This document shows, one piece after another, positions 49,199 through 58,193 of a DNA stretch of 64,000 bases; the first letter of the stretch is position 1, and every line of letters starts with the position of its first letter. The stretch comes from Tatlockia sp. GTDB lineage: Bacteria > Pseudomonadota > Gammaproteobacteria > Legionellales > Legionellaceae. The stretch covers positions 1-64,000 of the forward strand of contig JACCVV010000009.1 in NCBI GenBank assembly GCA_013697955.1, read 5' to 3'. The notes under the pieces are model-generated. The model saw only the letters and a list, made by a program, of their open reading frames with translations. It did no database searches and had not been told where the DNA came from. A program made the position numbers and the translations under genes.

Positions 49199-50146
49199 AT
49201 GTCAACAATGATGATTTTTACCGGCAATGCTAATCCAGAGCTAGCACTTAAAATAGCATCTCATTTACAAATTCCTATTGGCCAAGCCACAGTTGGCACT
49301 TTTAGTGACGGGGAAACTTTGGTTGAAATACTCGAAAACGTACGAGGTCGTGATGTTTTTGTAGTCCAATCAACTTGTTCCCCAGCTAATGATAGTTTAA
49401 TGGAATTAATGATAATGGCAGATGCCCTACGACGCTCCTCAGCGAGTCGAATTACTGCTGTTGTTCCTTATTTTGGCTATGCGAGGCAAGACCGTAGGGT
49501 TCGTTCCGCAAGGGTTCCTATTACCGCTAAGGTGGTTGCTGATATGATGGCTTCTGTTGGAATTTGTAGAATGCTAACAGTCGACTTGCATGCTGATCAG
49601 ATTCAAGGGTTTTTCTATATGCCTGTTGATAACGTTTATTCAACACCTGTCCTCCTTGATGATATTAAACAACAAAATCTTTCAAATTTGATGGTAATTT
49701 CTCCAGACGTAGGCGGCGTAGTTCGCGCGAGAGCAATGGCAAAACAGCTGAATGATGCTGAACTGTCAATTATTGATAAAAGACGCAGTGGCCCCAATAA
49801 ATCAGAAGTGATGCATATTATTGGTGAGCCCTCAGGCCGCCACTGCCTCATAATCGATGATATTGTTGATACAGCAGGCACACTCTGTTCTGCCGCTCAT
49901 GAATTAAAGCGCAATGGCGCTGCAAGCGTGAGGGCTTATATAACACATCCTGTTCTTTCTGGACCAGCTGTTGAAAATATAAAACACTCCTCTTTGGATG
50001 AAGTAGTCGTTACCGATACAATTCCACTTGGTGATGAGGCAAAAAGTTGCAATAAAATAAGAGTCGTTAGTCTAGCTGATATGCTTGCCCAAGCGATAAA
50101 AAGGGTAAATGTAGAAGAATCGGTAAGTTCCATGTTTACTGACTAG
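49199..50146 (+). CDS. prs: Ribose-phosphate pyrophosphokinase
   Basis: Prs makes PRPP from ribose-5-phosphate and ATP for nucleotide, His and Trp synthesis. The start at ATG 49199 gives 315 residues, the normal length; a TTG two codons earlier is also in frame. Motifs: [59 protein letters not shown] (metal/ATP), [14 protein letters not shown] and the PRPP loop [12 protein letters not shown]. The expected next genes in many relatives (rplY, pth) do not follow; a 1.27 kb gap with a decayed gene does. Confidence 0.97.
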   Translation: MSTMMIFTGNANPELALKIASHLQIPIGQATVGTFSDGETLVEILENVRGRDVFVVQSTCSPANDSLMELMIMADALRRSSASRITAVVPYFGYARQDRRVRSARVPITAKVVADMMASVGICRMLTVDLHADQIQGFFYMPVDNVYSTPVLLDDIKQQNLSNLMVISPDVGGVVRARAMAKQLNDAELSIIDKRRSGPNKSEVMHIIGEPSGRHCLIIDDIVDTAGTLCSAAHELKRNGAASVRAYITHPVLSGPAVENIKHSSLDEVVVTDTIPLGDEAKSCNKIRVVSLADMLAQAIKRVNVEESVSSMFTD

Positions 50147-50618
50147 TAGAATCAAAAATTTAATTTTATTGAACCTAATGCCGAGATTAATAACAGAATT
50201 CAATACAGAATGCCTATAGGTATCCAAATTTCCGAAGAAATATCAGTTTTATTTTTACTTATTCAACCACTTTAGCTTTTACGCTACATTTTTTGTTTTA
50301 AATTTAATTAACAATAACTCTTAACCACACTCATAATGAACAAATTTGAAAGCATAAAGGGTAAGTTAATAATGCTCATTATTTTTTATCTTTGAAATTT
50401 TATTATCCAAATTTAGCTTTTGCTAACAACAAATTCATCCCTGAACAATATTAAACTTTATAATTGCTTAAAAAAATCAAAGTATACAGATAGGCACATT
50501 TTGAAAGGCCATTATTTAAACTTGCTGAATTAAAGCTTCCTGACACTAGATAGTGCTCAGTTTACTTCCTGATTCGAACTAACTCAAAGTTGTTAACAAT
50601 TTTTTAGACTATCCGCTC
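50147..50618. other. AT-rich gap after prs
   Basis: About 470 bases hold no open frame I would call, no tRNA and no clear terminator. The minus strand has a few short open stretches that may continue the pseudogene next to it, but they are not convincing. Confidence 0.4.
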
Positions 50619-51345
50619 TTAAGAAAGACTCCCTATTTGCAAGGGATTAGAGGGTACTAATTCTATCTGTTTTGGTAACCAGGATTTTTTACCTTCTTGC
50701 AAACTTTGAAAGTCAATTTTGGAATTTAAAGCCTTACCATAACGTAACAAAAGCACAGGTAAAAAACTTATTAATGGTCGGACCAATTTTGTTGCCTCTT
50801 AAAATCCTTGATTAATACAAATAGACTCTAATAAAGCTAACCACTCTATCTGAGCATTTACAGAGGATAGAGCTTAGACCAAATTCGCTGTCTTCAGCTT
50901 TTTTTTCATCTCCTCTATAGCCTGAGGTAACGCTGAATATGGCAAATGTTCAAGGAATAAATCTAGCATGAATGAATTAAATTACCAGCCCAAATAGCAT
51001 ACTTCCAAAGACGTGTTGTTTTCCAAACGCGACCACAAGGTTCAGAATTTGCGCCCTGATTAGAATAATTTTCCAATAGCCTACATGTGCTTTTTTTTAA
51101 ATTCTCTAAATAAGACTTCGCTAAGTTTAATTAGTTATATATTACAGATTGCATCAACTGTTAACTCTGTTGATTTTGGCGAGCCGGAGTCGAAAATAAA
51201 TAGTATTTTTTGCAAGTTTGTCCACATTCCCTACCGAAGATCCCAACTCTAACGAGATAAGATTAATTTCTTCACCAATTTTTCTTGCATTTAAGTAAAC
51301 CTTGGTGCGTGAAAAATTCGAAAATCTATAGAAAATAATTTAAAT
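50619..51345 (-). pseudogene. Decayed protein-coding gene, family unknown
   Basis: Three minus-strand segments in shifting frames look coding. Segment 1 (about 51345-51154) contains LNARKIGEEINLISLELGSS and ends in TGA. Segment 2 (51130-50963) contains SEPCGRVWKTTRLWKYAIWA and ends in TAG. Segment 3 (50969-50619) starts MLDLFLEHLPYSALPQAIEE, has in-frame stops at 50874-50876 and 50799-50801, and ends in KQIELVPSNPLQIGSLS. Together they need at least two frameshifts and three stop codons repaired. I do not recognise the family. The region lies directly downstream of the fis terminator, on the same strand. Confidence 0.6.
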
Positions 51346-51361
51346 ATTTTTGTACAAAATA

Positions 51362-51385
51362 AAAGGAAGCTGCCAAGCTTCCTTT
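51362..51385 (-). terminator. Rho-independent terminator of fis
   Basis: A ten-base-pair stem AAAGGAAGCT/AGCTTCCTTT with a four-base loop is followed on the minus strand by a T-rich tail (TTTTATTTTG). It begins about 28 bases after the fis stop codon. Confidence 0.8.
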
Positions 51386-51413
51386 CGAATACACTTTGCA
51401 AAATTCGAGAATA

Positions 51414-51695
51414 TTATTCCCGTGTTCCAACATATTTATCGTCAAAATAACGACGTAATTTAGTTCTTAAAGTACCTCTACTGATACCAAGCATAATAGC
51501 GGCACGTGATTGGTTGTATTTGCAATGCTCCATAACAGCGCGAAATAATGGCGTTTCAATTTCCTCAAGAACAAACTGGTACAGATCAACAGGATCAGTT
51601 CCCTTCAGCTCGGTGAAATATTTCTGCACTGATTGAGTGACACTAGCTGCCAGCGATGCAGTTGTATCTCCGGCTTCATTACTGATTGTTGTCAT
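51414..51695 (-). CDS. fis: Fis family nucleoid-associated regulator
   Basis: Fis bends DNA and regulates rRNA, virulence and growth-phase genes; Legionella species carry several Fis proteins with roles in effector gene control. The 93-residue protein has a polar N-terminal arm, the dimerisation helices (LYQFVLEEIETPLFRAVMEHC) and the C-terminal helix-turn-helix KYNQSRAAIMLGISRGTLRTKLRRYF, which matches Fis closely. GGAGGAG precedes the start. It has its own promoter and terminator, so it is monocistronic. Which of the Legionella Fis paralogues it is cannot be told here. Confidence 0.95.
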   Translation of the reverse strand: MTTISNEAGDTTASLAASVTQSVQKYFTELKGTDPVDLYQFVLEEIETPLFRAVMEHCKYNQSRAAIMLGISRGTLRTKLRRYFDDKYVGTRE

Positions 51696-51724
51696 TCTTA
51701 TTCACTCCTCCTTTAAAAAGCAGC

Positions 51725-51753
51725 ATCTTACCCAATTGAGCAATTCCTGACAA
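51725..51753 (-). promoter_or_regulatory. Sigma-70-type promoter of fis
   Basis: On the minus strand TTGTCA (51753-51748, five of six) is 17 bases before TAAGAT (51730-51725, four of six). The predicted start of transcription is about 25 bases before the fis start codon, with GGAGGAG in between. Confidence 0.65.
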
Positions 51754-51950
51754 GTCAGATTTAGAAAATTTCACTTAAAAATCAGGAATTACCAGGTGAG
51801 TTTAATCAATTTAAACTCCCTTCAGGGTCCAATGAAATTCATCTATCTTCACGAAACTTAGTTCAGGTTTTGCTGCTAAACTCAAAATCCAAATTTGTTC
51901 AACTCACGATAGTGAAGTTCAATAGACCCCTAATATCTTAAAATTATTCC

Positions 51951-53516
51951 TTATTGAAGTTTCAGCATAGCTGGATCATAGGGTTTACCATTTATAAGTA
52001 ACTTGCCTTGCTCAAGCTTCATTTCTATCAGGTAATAATCACCCTGCACCACCAATAATACACCTGATTGAACTAATGCAGCCAGTTGACTCTCTGTTAT
52101 GGCCGTTGCTTGCTGTGTTGTGTCGACTGGAGCGGGTGAAGGAGTTGCAGCTGGATCGGTAGGTGCAGCGGTATTAGGAACTAGAGCTGCATTAGGATTT
52201 TGAGCTGAGTTAACAGGTTGCCCCGTAGCTTGCTGTTGTTGCATTTGTTGAATGATGCCTTGCTGTATATTTTGTGGCTGAGGCTGCTGTTGACCCGCAG
52301 CTAATTTTTGCTGAAAGGACTTAATTAATACCTTTTTCAGTACAACCGCTGGTACTTTTAATTTACCATTACCTTGAATTTTTTGAAGCATTTCAAAAGG
52401 GTTGGCTGACTCGGACTTTGGAAAAGCTAATAACAAATTACCCTCGATTTTCCCTTCAGGCATCACTAAGTTTAGCTCTGAAATTTCAAATTCAGCTCCT
52501 TTGGAGAAGAGTGGAGGCAATTGCGGTAAAATCGCCAAAATTGCTTGCTGACGCTGAAGTTCATTACTACCCTGTTGCATTTGATTAACTTGGTCGTTAA
52601 TTTTGTTTAGGGCCTCTTCATCGAGATTTCTAATTGAAATTTCTAAATTTCCCGGGCCATAAGTTTTATCGTTAACGACTAATTTTTCCAATGAAGTTTT
52701 GAGATTGGAATGAAAAAGCCCTTCTTCAATATTTGTATCCGAATGGACATCAAATTGATTCATTGAAAGAATTTTTTTATCGTTAAGAGAGACATCCAGC
52801 GAAGGGAAAGACATGCTAGCATCACCGAGATACATTCCATTTTTTGAACTATGGAGATTGTATTCGGAGGTGATTGTTGACATCGAGGCCTTAGTTTTTT
52901 CTTTGGTAAAACGAGCACCCTCAATCGTAACATTACCTGAAACTTTATTTCGATCAGTAGTGATGGTAGTCGATGAAGTCATTCCAAGCCATTCTAATTG
53001 ACCGCCATTTGGATTTTTGGAAATCAATTTAAACTCTGGTACAGAAAGATCCACATTTGTATTTGCAAGGTAGGTTACCAGAAGGCTTAAATCCAGCTTT
53101 GGCTTGGTTGACTCACTAGTAAACATATTATTGAATTGATCAACAAATTTTGGCGGTAGTGCCACATCTGAATGCGCATAGCCTAAACCAAATTTAATTG
53201 TTTTTTCAGCAAATATAATAGGGCCATGATAAATTTTGATAGGCATTTTAAGCTGATAATCTTCAGCCGGTATGGTTTGGGTTTGGCCTGATGGATTGGT
53301 AACTACGTGAGCTGGTACGTGCAAATTCCAATTTAGAGCTGCTAAAGAGGTAAACCAGCCGCGATTGTAATTTTCAATATTAACGTTAAGACCATTTGAT
53401 TGATTAACTATAGTGAGGTTTTCTTTTATTTTTTTCTCGGTGACATACCCAGTTATATAATACGAGCCAAGGATTAGAATGGCTAAAATGATCACTAATC
53501 CTGTAAGTTTTTTCAT
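51951..53516 (-). CDS. YdgA/DUF945 family protein
   Basis: This 521-residue protein resembles the YdgA/DUF945 family of membrane-anchored periplasmic proteins. It has one N-terminal membrane helix (about residues 4-23) followed by the family-typical GYVTEKKIKENLTIVNQS and YNRGWFTSLAALNW. The body is rich in beta structure. From about residue 395 a long Gln/Pro/Ala-rich, low-complexity segment (QQKLAAGQQQPQPQNIQQG onward) is inserted before a final conserved part (LAALVQSGVLLVVQGDYYLI, then KLLINGKPYDPAML). The role of the family is not established. Confidence 0.85.
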   Translation of the reverse strand: MKKLTGLVIILAILILGSYYITGYVTEKKIKENLTIVNQSNGLNVNIENYNRGWFTSLAALNWNLHVPAHVVTNPSGQTQTIPAEDYQLKMPIKIYHGPIIFAEKTIKFGLGYAHSDVALPPKFVDQFNNMFTSESTKPKLDLSLLVTYLANTNVDLSVPEFKLISKNPNGGQLEWLGMTSSTTITTDRNKVSGNVTIEGARFTKEKTKASMSTITSEYNLHSSKNGMYLGDASMSFPSLDVSLNDKKILSMNQFDVHSDTNIEEGLFHSNLKTSLEKLVVNDKTYGPGNLEISIRNLDEEALNKINDQVNQMQQGSNELQRQQAILAILPQLPPLFSKGAEFEISELNLVMPEGKIEGNLLLAFPKSESANPFEMLQKIQGNGKLKVPAVVLKKVLIKSFQQKLAAGQQQPQPQNIQQGIIQQMQQQQATGQPVNSAQNPNAALVPNTAAPTDPAATPSPAPVDTTQQATAITESQLAALVQSGVLLVVQGDYYLIEMKLEQGKLLINGKPYDPAMLKLQ

Positions 53517-53695
53517 TATTATCTCCGGTTTGGTGTCAGCCCCCTGCCTAATCAGCCTCTATTAGCTGTTACAAAGGGACGGCAGTAATTAAAGCACGAA
53601 GATTACTAAGAGCAAAGAGAAAATTTAAAAATCCAAAAGCTAAAACGCTCTAATCTTCAACAATTTTTTACTAATAAAGACGAAAAATAATCAAT

Positions 53696-55003
53696 CTAGG
53701 CCATTCTAATAGGCTTGCAATAAGTTTCTTTCACAGTAAACGCTAAAATCAATGCGATTAATGAACATAGTGGTAGTAACTGTAGGCCTGCCTGAAAATC
53801 AGGTAAGAGCAGGGTCTCTACATTGTAGGCTCGTACTCCGGACTTTAGATCAACAAGGCGCCCTACCAAGGGCTGCATTAAGGCACCAATAAAAATGGAT
53901 ATCATGTTAGTAAATGCTATTGAAGTACCGACCACGTTGCTTTCATGGATTTCAGTTGAAACTGCGTAGGCTATTGCTACACCAGTATTGGTTAGTCCAA
54001 ATAGAAAAAATAAAATATAGGCAGTAGTTTTATCTATGTTAGGGTAAAAAACAAATAAGGAAGTAAAAATTATTCCGCAAAGCGCCGAAATTATCATAAG
54101 TGGTTTACGGCGACCCATTCTGTCAGATAACCAGCCAGACAAAGGACCACTTAGCCCCCAGCCTATGAAAATTAATCCTGTTGCAAAGGCTGCTGCATGT
54201 GAGGATAAGCCTCTTCCGTATTCTAAATAGGCCGGTCCGATTGCCTCACCAATTACTGCAGTAGGTCCGAATAGAAAACCGGCATAAAGCGCATTAAGCC
54301 AGGTTTGGCGGTGAGATAGCACTACTCGTAAACTTGTAAGAATCGAAATACGTGTTTCATATCTAAATTCACGATGCTTGCTTCCCGGCTTATCTTGTAC
54401 AAATTGATATAAAAGTCCCGCAAGAGCAACGAACAATAGGGCGATAATAAACATTGTATAACGCCAGCCCACTGCAGCAACGAGAATAGAGACTGGAGCT
54501 TCACCTGCGGCTGCTCCTAACATACCAAGCGCTTGAGTTAAACCAGCTAACAAACCTAACATGGCAGGTGGAAACCATGAAGTGGCCAGACGTAAGGAAC
54601 TCACGAAAGCAAAAGCCGCGCTAAATCCAATTAACATTCGCCCTATTGAAGCTGTCATCAAGCCATCAGCCATTCCAAAAACACAACATCCCAGTGCGGT
54701 AATGAGAGACATTACGGTTAGAATAGTTCGTATGCTGATCCGATCAACGGTCAGGCCAACTGGAATTTGCATGATAATGTAGGGGATATAAAAAGATGCA
54801 GTCAAAATACCGAAGCCAGCTTCATTAATACCAAAAGCGAGTTGTAAATTTCGATGCATAACACCTGGAGCAACTCGCGCAAGATAATCTGAGAAATAGA
54901 AGGCAGCTGCCAACCCCCAAACAATCCACGCAAAGGTTATCTGACTAATTCGACTTTTTTTTTCACTCTCGGAAATTGCAACCATATTCATAAATTCACA
55001 CAT
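53696..55003 (-). CDS. Major facilitator superfamily transporter
   Basis: This is a 435-residue protein with about twelve membrane helices in two halves and a central cytoplasmic loop (PGSKHREFRYETRIS). The loop-2 motif GLTVDRISIRTIL and its second-half counterpart GWLSDRMGRRKPLM (GxLxDRxGRR) are typical of MFS. The start could also be one of two downstream ATGs (54991, 54985). The substrate cannot be read from the sequence. Legionella has many such transporters, several tied to nutrient uptake in the vacuole. Confidence 0.9.
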   Translation of the reverse strand: MCEFMNMVAISESEKKSRISQITFAWIVWGLAAAFYFSDYLARVAPGVMHRNLQLAFGINEAGFGILTASFYIPYIIMQIPVGLTVDRISIRTILTVMSLITALGCCVFGMADGLMTASIGRMLIGFSAAFAFVSSLRLATSWFPPAMLGLLAGLTQALGMLGAAAGEAPVSILVAAVGWRYTMFIIALLFVALAGLLYQFVQDKPGSKHREFRYETRISILTSLRVVLSHRQTWLNALYAGFLFGPTAVIGEAIGPAYLEYGRGLSSHAAAFATGLIFIGWGLSGPLSGWLSDRMGRRKPLMIISALCGIIFTSLFVFYPNIDKTTAYILFFLFGLTNTGVAIAYAVSTEIHESNVVGTSIAFTNMISIFIGALMQPLVGRLVDLKSGVRAYNVETLLLPDFQAGLQLLPLCSLIALILAFTVKETYCKPIRMA

Positions 55004-55172
55004 TTATTATTTTTAATAATTACTTAAAGAATCCAATTTTGTTCAATATATTGACAAAGTCGAATACATTATACTGTTGATGATGATTAATTCAACATAT
55101 AGAACCCTTTCGACGTATATATGGCTTTTTCCAAGATCATGTATAATCGCGTCTTTTCATTTGGTGAAATCA

Positions 55173-55559
55173 ATGAATAGTTTGGAGCTAGCCATAAAAA
55201 ATGCATTGGATTCGGAAGGTGATTCCAAAAATGCCAACAAAGCCTATCTCGAATTCATTAAAGCGAATTTTATAATACCCATTCAAAAAGATTCGGTCGA
55301 CAATGAACCTGAAGTGCTCTATCTGGAAGAAAATGGTCTCTTTTTTTTACCCGTTTTTACCAATATGCAATATTTTGATAACTGGGCTTTAGACATTGCT
55401 GAGTCCATTCAAATATTGAAATTATCAGGAGTCGATTTGCTTAAAGGAATTGGCGACAACGTTAATGTTTGTCTAAATATTGGCTCTGAAATATATAAAG
55501 AATTTAATTCAGCTGAATTAGCGCGAATGAAAGGTATGGTATTGAAATTATTTAAATGA
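55173..55559 (+). CDS. SseB N-terminal domain-like protein
   Basis: Starting at ATG 55173 (MNSLELAIKNALD, preceded by GGTGA), the product is about 128 residues. The frame is open upstream to 55077 but without a ribosome-binding site. The pattern N-terminal helices, then FIIPIQ...EVLYLEENGLFFLPVFTN, W......IL.LSG.DLL..IGDNVNVCLNIGSEIYKEF resembles the SseB N-terminal family. That family has no settled function. It is soluble, with no signal peptide. It converges with an RMF-like gene. Confidence 0.6.
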   Translation: MNSLELAIKNALDSEGDSKNANKAYLEFIKANFIIPIQKDSVDNEPEVLYLEENGLFFLPVFTNMQYFDNWALDIAESIQILKLSGVDLLKGIGDNVNVCLNIGSEIYKEFNSAELARMKGMVLKLFK

Positions 55560-55563
55560 AACC

Positions 55564-55585
55564 CTCCCGAGCCTAAGCGCGGGAG
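55564..55585. terminator. Hairpin between convergent genes
   Basis: A six-base-pair GC-rich stem, CTCCCG/CGGGAG with a ten-base loop, lies between the stops of the SseB-like and RMF-like genes. Flanks are T-rich on both strands but without a solid T run. Confidence 0.45.
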
Positions 55586-55593
55586 AAATTTAA

Positions 55594-55977
55594 TTAAGCG
55601 ACAAGCTCCATAACTTGATAACCAACTACCGCTGTAGCAGCGATTGCTCCTGTTATTTTCAATATATTAGCCAGGACGTGAGAATTTACCAAATTGGAAA
55701 TAAAGGGATAAGCCTGATCATTAGCGGCCACTTCATTAGGGTTTACAAGCTCGCTATCCTCTGTTTGAGAAAAAAGAGGTTCTTCCCCATAAAATCCTGC
55801 CCACCAACCATCCTGCCATTTTTCATATTCCAAAGAGCCTTTGTTGAAAGGGTTGTCCTCTTCTGAAATATCTGCTTTAGCGCAGTGATAGCCATCTAAA
55901 TAGCATTCCTCGAAACTTGGATGTTCGATGTTAAAGCGTAATTTAATATGGGATAACAACTCAGTTGTGTCTTTCAT
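55594..55977 (-). CDS. Membrane-anchored protein with ribosome-modulation-factor-like motif
   Basis: The 127-residue protein has an N-terminal part with CYLDGYHCAKADISEEDNPF and YEKWQDGWWAGFYGEE. The GYxxxxA...NPF...W..GWxxG pattern resembles the Rmf/CrpP fold, in which RMF reads GYQAG...CPY...W..GW. A polar linker follows, then a C-terminal membrane helix (about 103-125, VLANILKITGAIAATAVVGY). True RMF is only about 55 residues and has no membrane helix. The match is by eye over a short motif, so the family call is tentative. Confidence 0.5.
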   Translation of the reverse strand: MKDTTELLSHIKLRFNIEHPSFEECYLDGYHCAKADISEEDNPFNKGSLEYEKWQDGWWAGFYGEEPLFSQTEDSELVNPNEVAANDQAYPFISNLVNSHVLANILKITGAIAATAVVGYQVMELVA

Positions 55978-56233
55978 ATTAGTACCCTCGTGTTGAGCAT
56001 CTCAAAAATGATTAACTCTTAAAAGGTTACAAAGCATTTATCCTGCCAAGATAAAAAAATAATGTTTATTTAAGAGAAGATGTCCTTAAAATCCATTCTA
56101 CGATTAGAGGTAATCAAAAAAATCTGGCAAGTCTTTTTTTTACTCTTTTTTGACAAATTAAATACAAATTTTTGTTAAGCTACTGTTTTTAATAGTTATC
56201 GATTTTGATTTGTTAGATGGCAAAACTTAGTCC

Positions 56234-56881
56234 TTAGGGCGCTAAGCGGCAATAGCTCCATTTACCTCTTTTTTTAGTATATAGAATGCGGTCATGCAAA
56301 CGATTATCTCGGCCCTGCCAGAATTCAACTTCCTCAGGTTTTACTTGATAGCCGCCCCAATTTTGAGGGCGAATGATTGCTTGCTCGCCCGTTTTATTGA
56401 TGAGGTTAGCTAAAGCCAAATCCAAATCGCTGCGTGCACTGATAACCTGGCTCTGTGAAGAAATGATTGCAGAAAGTTGGCTAGGTATTGGCCTTGAAGA
56501 AAAATAAATATCGGATTGCTCTTTTGCAATGCGCTGAACACGTCCTCGTACCCTTACTTGGCGCGACATTTGTGGCCAATAGAAGTTTAATGCGGCATTA
56601 GGATTGCTCTTGAGTTGGATCCCTTTAGTACTCTCATAATTACTAAAAAAAATGAATCCTTCCTCAGTTAGTCCTTTGAGTAAAACAACCCGAGAATCCG
56701 GGCGACCTTTTACATCAACAGTCGAAAGAGTCATCGCAGTGGGATCAGAAATTTCTTCAGGAGAAGTCTCTTCAAACCAAAGTTTAAACTGGCTAAGTGG
56801 GCAGAGTTCAAGATTTTCCTCGTTTAATCTTAAATCACCGTATTCTCGCCTTATATCGGCCATAGTTTTCCAATCGGACAT
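56234..56881 (-). CDS. pdxH: Pyridoxamine 5'-phosphate oxidase
   Basis: PdxH oxidises pyridoxine or pyridoxamine 5'-phosphate to PLP using FMN. The 215-residue protein has MRREYG-like [27 protein letters not shown] (FMN binding), [38 protein letters not shown], the [11 protein letters not shown] block and the C-terminal [19 protein letters not shown] and LHDRILY. Length and motifs are standard. No pathway partner is adjacent. The 256-base spacer upstream of its 3' neighbour holds nothing recognisable. Confidence 0.97.
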   Translation of the reverse strand: MSDWKTMADIRREYGDLRLNEENLELCPLSQFKLWFEETSPEEISDPTAMTLSTVDVKGRPDSRVVLLKGLTEEGFIFFSNYESTKGIQLKSNPNAALNFYWPQMSRQVRVRGRVQRIAKEQSDIYFSSRPIPSQLSAIISSQSQVISARSDLDLALANLINKTGEQAIIRPQNWGGYQVKPEEVEFWQGRDNRLHDRILYTKKRGKWSYCRLAP

Positions 56882-57007
56882 AGCCCTCTCATCATTTATA
56901 AAATGGCTTATTCTAGCAGGATAGTTATGAAACGCTCAAACTTAGGTTCAATTTTGAAATAGGCTAAGGTCTGTTAGAATTACCAAAAATTCTTATAAGG
57001 CATTTAA

Positions 57008-57652
57008 ATGAATAAAACAGAAATTAATGAACTCGAAATTATTAACACCGATAATCCCGCTCAAGCCAGGATCCTGCACACGCCCTCTAGCCCTGTTCAA
57101 TTTCCCTTAAGCGATGCGGACCAAAAACTCATTGCTGCAATGAAAAAAAAATTAAATGAGTTGGGGGGAGTTGGGCTTGCAGCACCACAAGTAAATCAAC
57201 CAAAAAAAATTATTGCAGTTTATATTCCTGAGGAATCTGCTCTACTACGCAATAATGCGAAGGCTTATCCCATGCATATTTTGATTAATCCGGCTTATGA
57301 GGCAACAGAATCTTCAGAAACCACTATTGATTTTGAAGCTTGTTATTCAGTAGCAAATAAAGCGGGAATGGTTCCTCGCCATAACGAAATCAAAGTTCAC
57401 TTTTTGGATGAAGAAGGAAAAGAACATAGTGAAATTGCAAGAGGTTTCTATGCCCGCGTCTTACAACATGAAATTGATCACATTGACGGCACTCTTATTA
57501 TTGATCGCTTAACAGCCGATTGCGTCCAAGGTTCCATGCAAGAGATGATCGCTCTGCGCCGTGATCAGCTATCTGATGGGCAAAAAATTATTTTTGATCG
57601 ATTAATGGAGGAAAAGCTTAATACAGCAAGACCAAAAAAAACTCAAAAATAG
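57008..57652 (+). CDS. Peptide deformylase-like protein (second copy)
   Basis: This 214-residue protein belongs to the peptide deformylase family. GGVGLAAPQ (53-61) and LQHEIDH (with His154, Glu155, His158) are canonical. The middle motif EGCLS is replaced by EACYS, keeping the metal-binding Cys112 but changing the neighbours. It also has an N-terminal extension and a C-terminal helical tail compared with the first copy at 2949-3461. It could be a true deformylase with altered preference or a paralogue with another substrate. It stands alone, divergent from pdxH. Confidence 0.88.
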   Translation: MNKTEINELEIINTDNPAQARILHTPSSPVQFPLSDADQKLIAAMKKKLNELGGVGLAAPQVNQPKKIIAVYIPEESALLRNNAKAYPMHILINPAYEATESSETTIDFEACYSVANKAGMVPRHNEIKVHFLDEEGKEHSEIARGFYARVLQHEIDHIDGTLIIDRLTADCVQGSMQEMIALRRDQLSDGQKIIFDRLMEEKLNTARPKKTQK

Positions 57653-57728
57653 TTTTTAATCAGACTGTTGTACAACAATTTGTATTTATATATACTGCTT
57701 ATCCTTTTTCTTAACAGATAGATAAATC

Positions 57729-58109
57729 ATGAATAAAATTGTTCTATTGTTGTTAGCTGTAATCAGTTTTAATGTGCAAGCAAAAGAAAAATTCTGCTCT
57801 TATGTTGATTTTTTTCATCCTTCTCAAGCTTCAAATCCTTATATTTATATAACCAAGGTGAACTCAGATAGAGAAGTTATGGTTCAAGCGTTGAGTTCCA
57901 AAAGCTTTGAAATAAGAGATGCTGGAAATTGTACAACGGGTTATGCCCATGTAACTTACCTAGCGGATGCCGCACACTGGTGTTTACTAGACATTAAAGA
58001 TGGACCATCCATGTGGCATCCCACGGTAAATGCATTCTGCAATGGCTTTACCTTTAAAGGATTAATCTCAGACGGCGGCCACTCCTATTCCCTCCATATT
58101 CTTCTATAA
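57729..58109 (+). CDS. Small secreted protein of unknown function
   Basis: This is a 126-residue protein with a clear signal peptide (MNKIVLLLLAVISFNVQA, cleavage after VQA). The mature part of about 108 residues has four cysteines (FCSY, NCTT, WCLL, FCNG) that could form two disulfides. It is rich in aromatic residues. I recognise no family. It is probably periplasmic or exported. Confidence 0.7.
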   Translation: MNKIVLLLLAVISFNVQAKEKFCSYVDFFHPSQASNPYIYITKVNSDREVMVQALSSKSFEIRDAGNCTTGYAHVTYLADAAHWCLLDIKDGPSMWHPTVNAFCNGFTFKGLISDGGHSYSLHILL

Positions 58110-58193
58110 TATTGTGCAATGCAGGAGGAGCCTTTCTATTTTTTCAAATAATAGCAACAGATCCATCCTGCTTGTGTTACCACGGAATTTATA

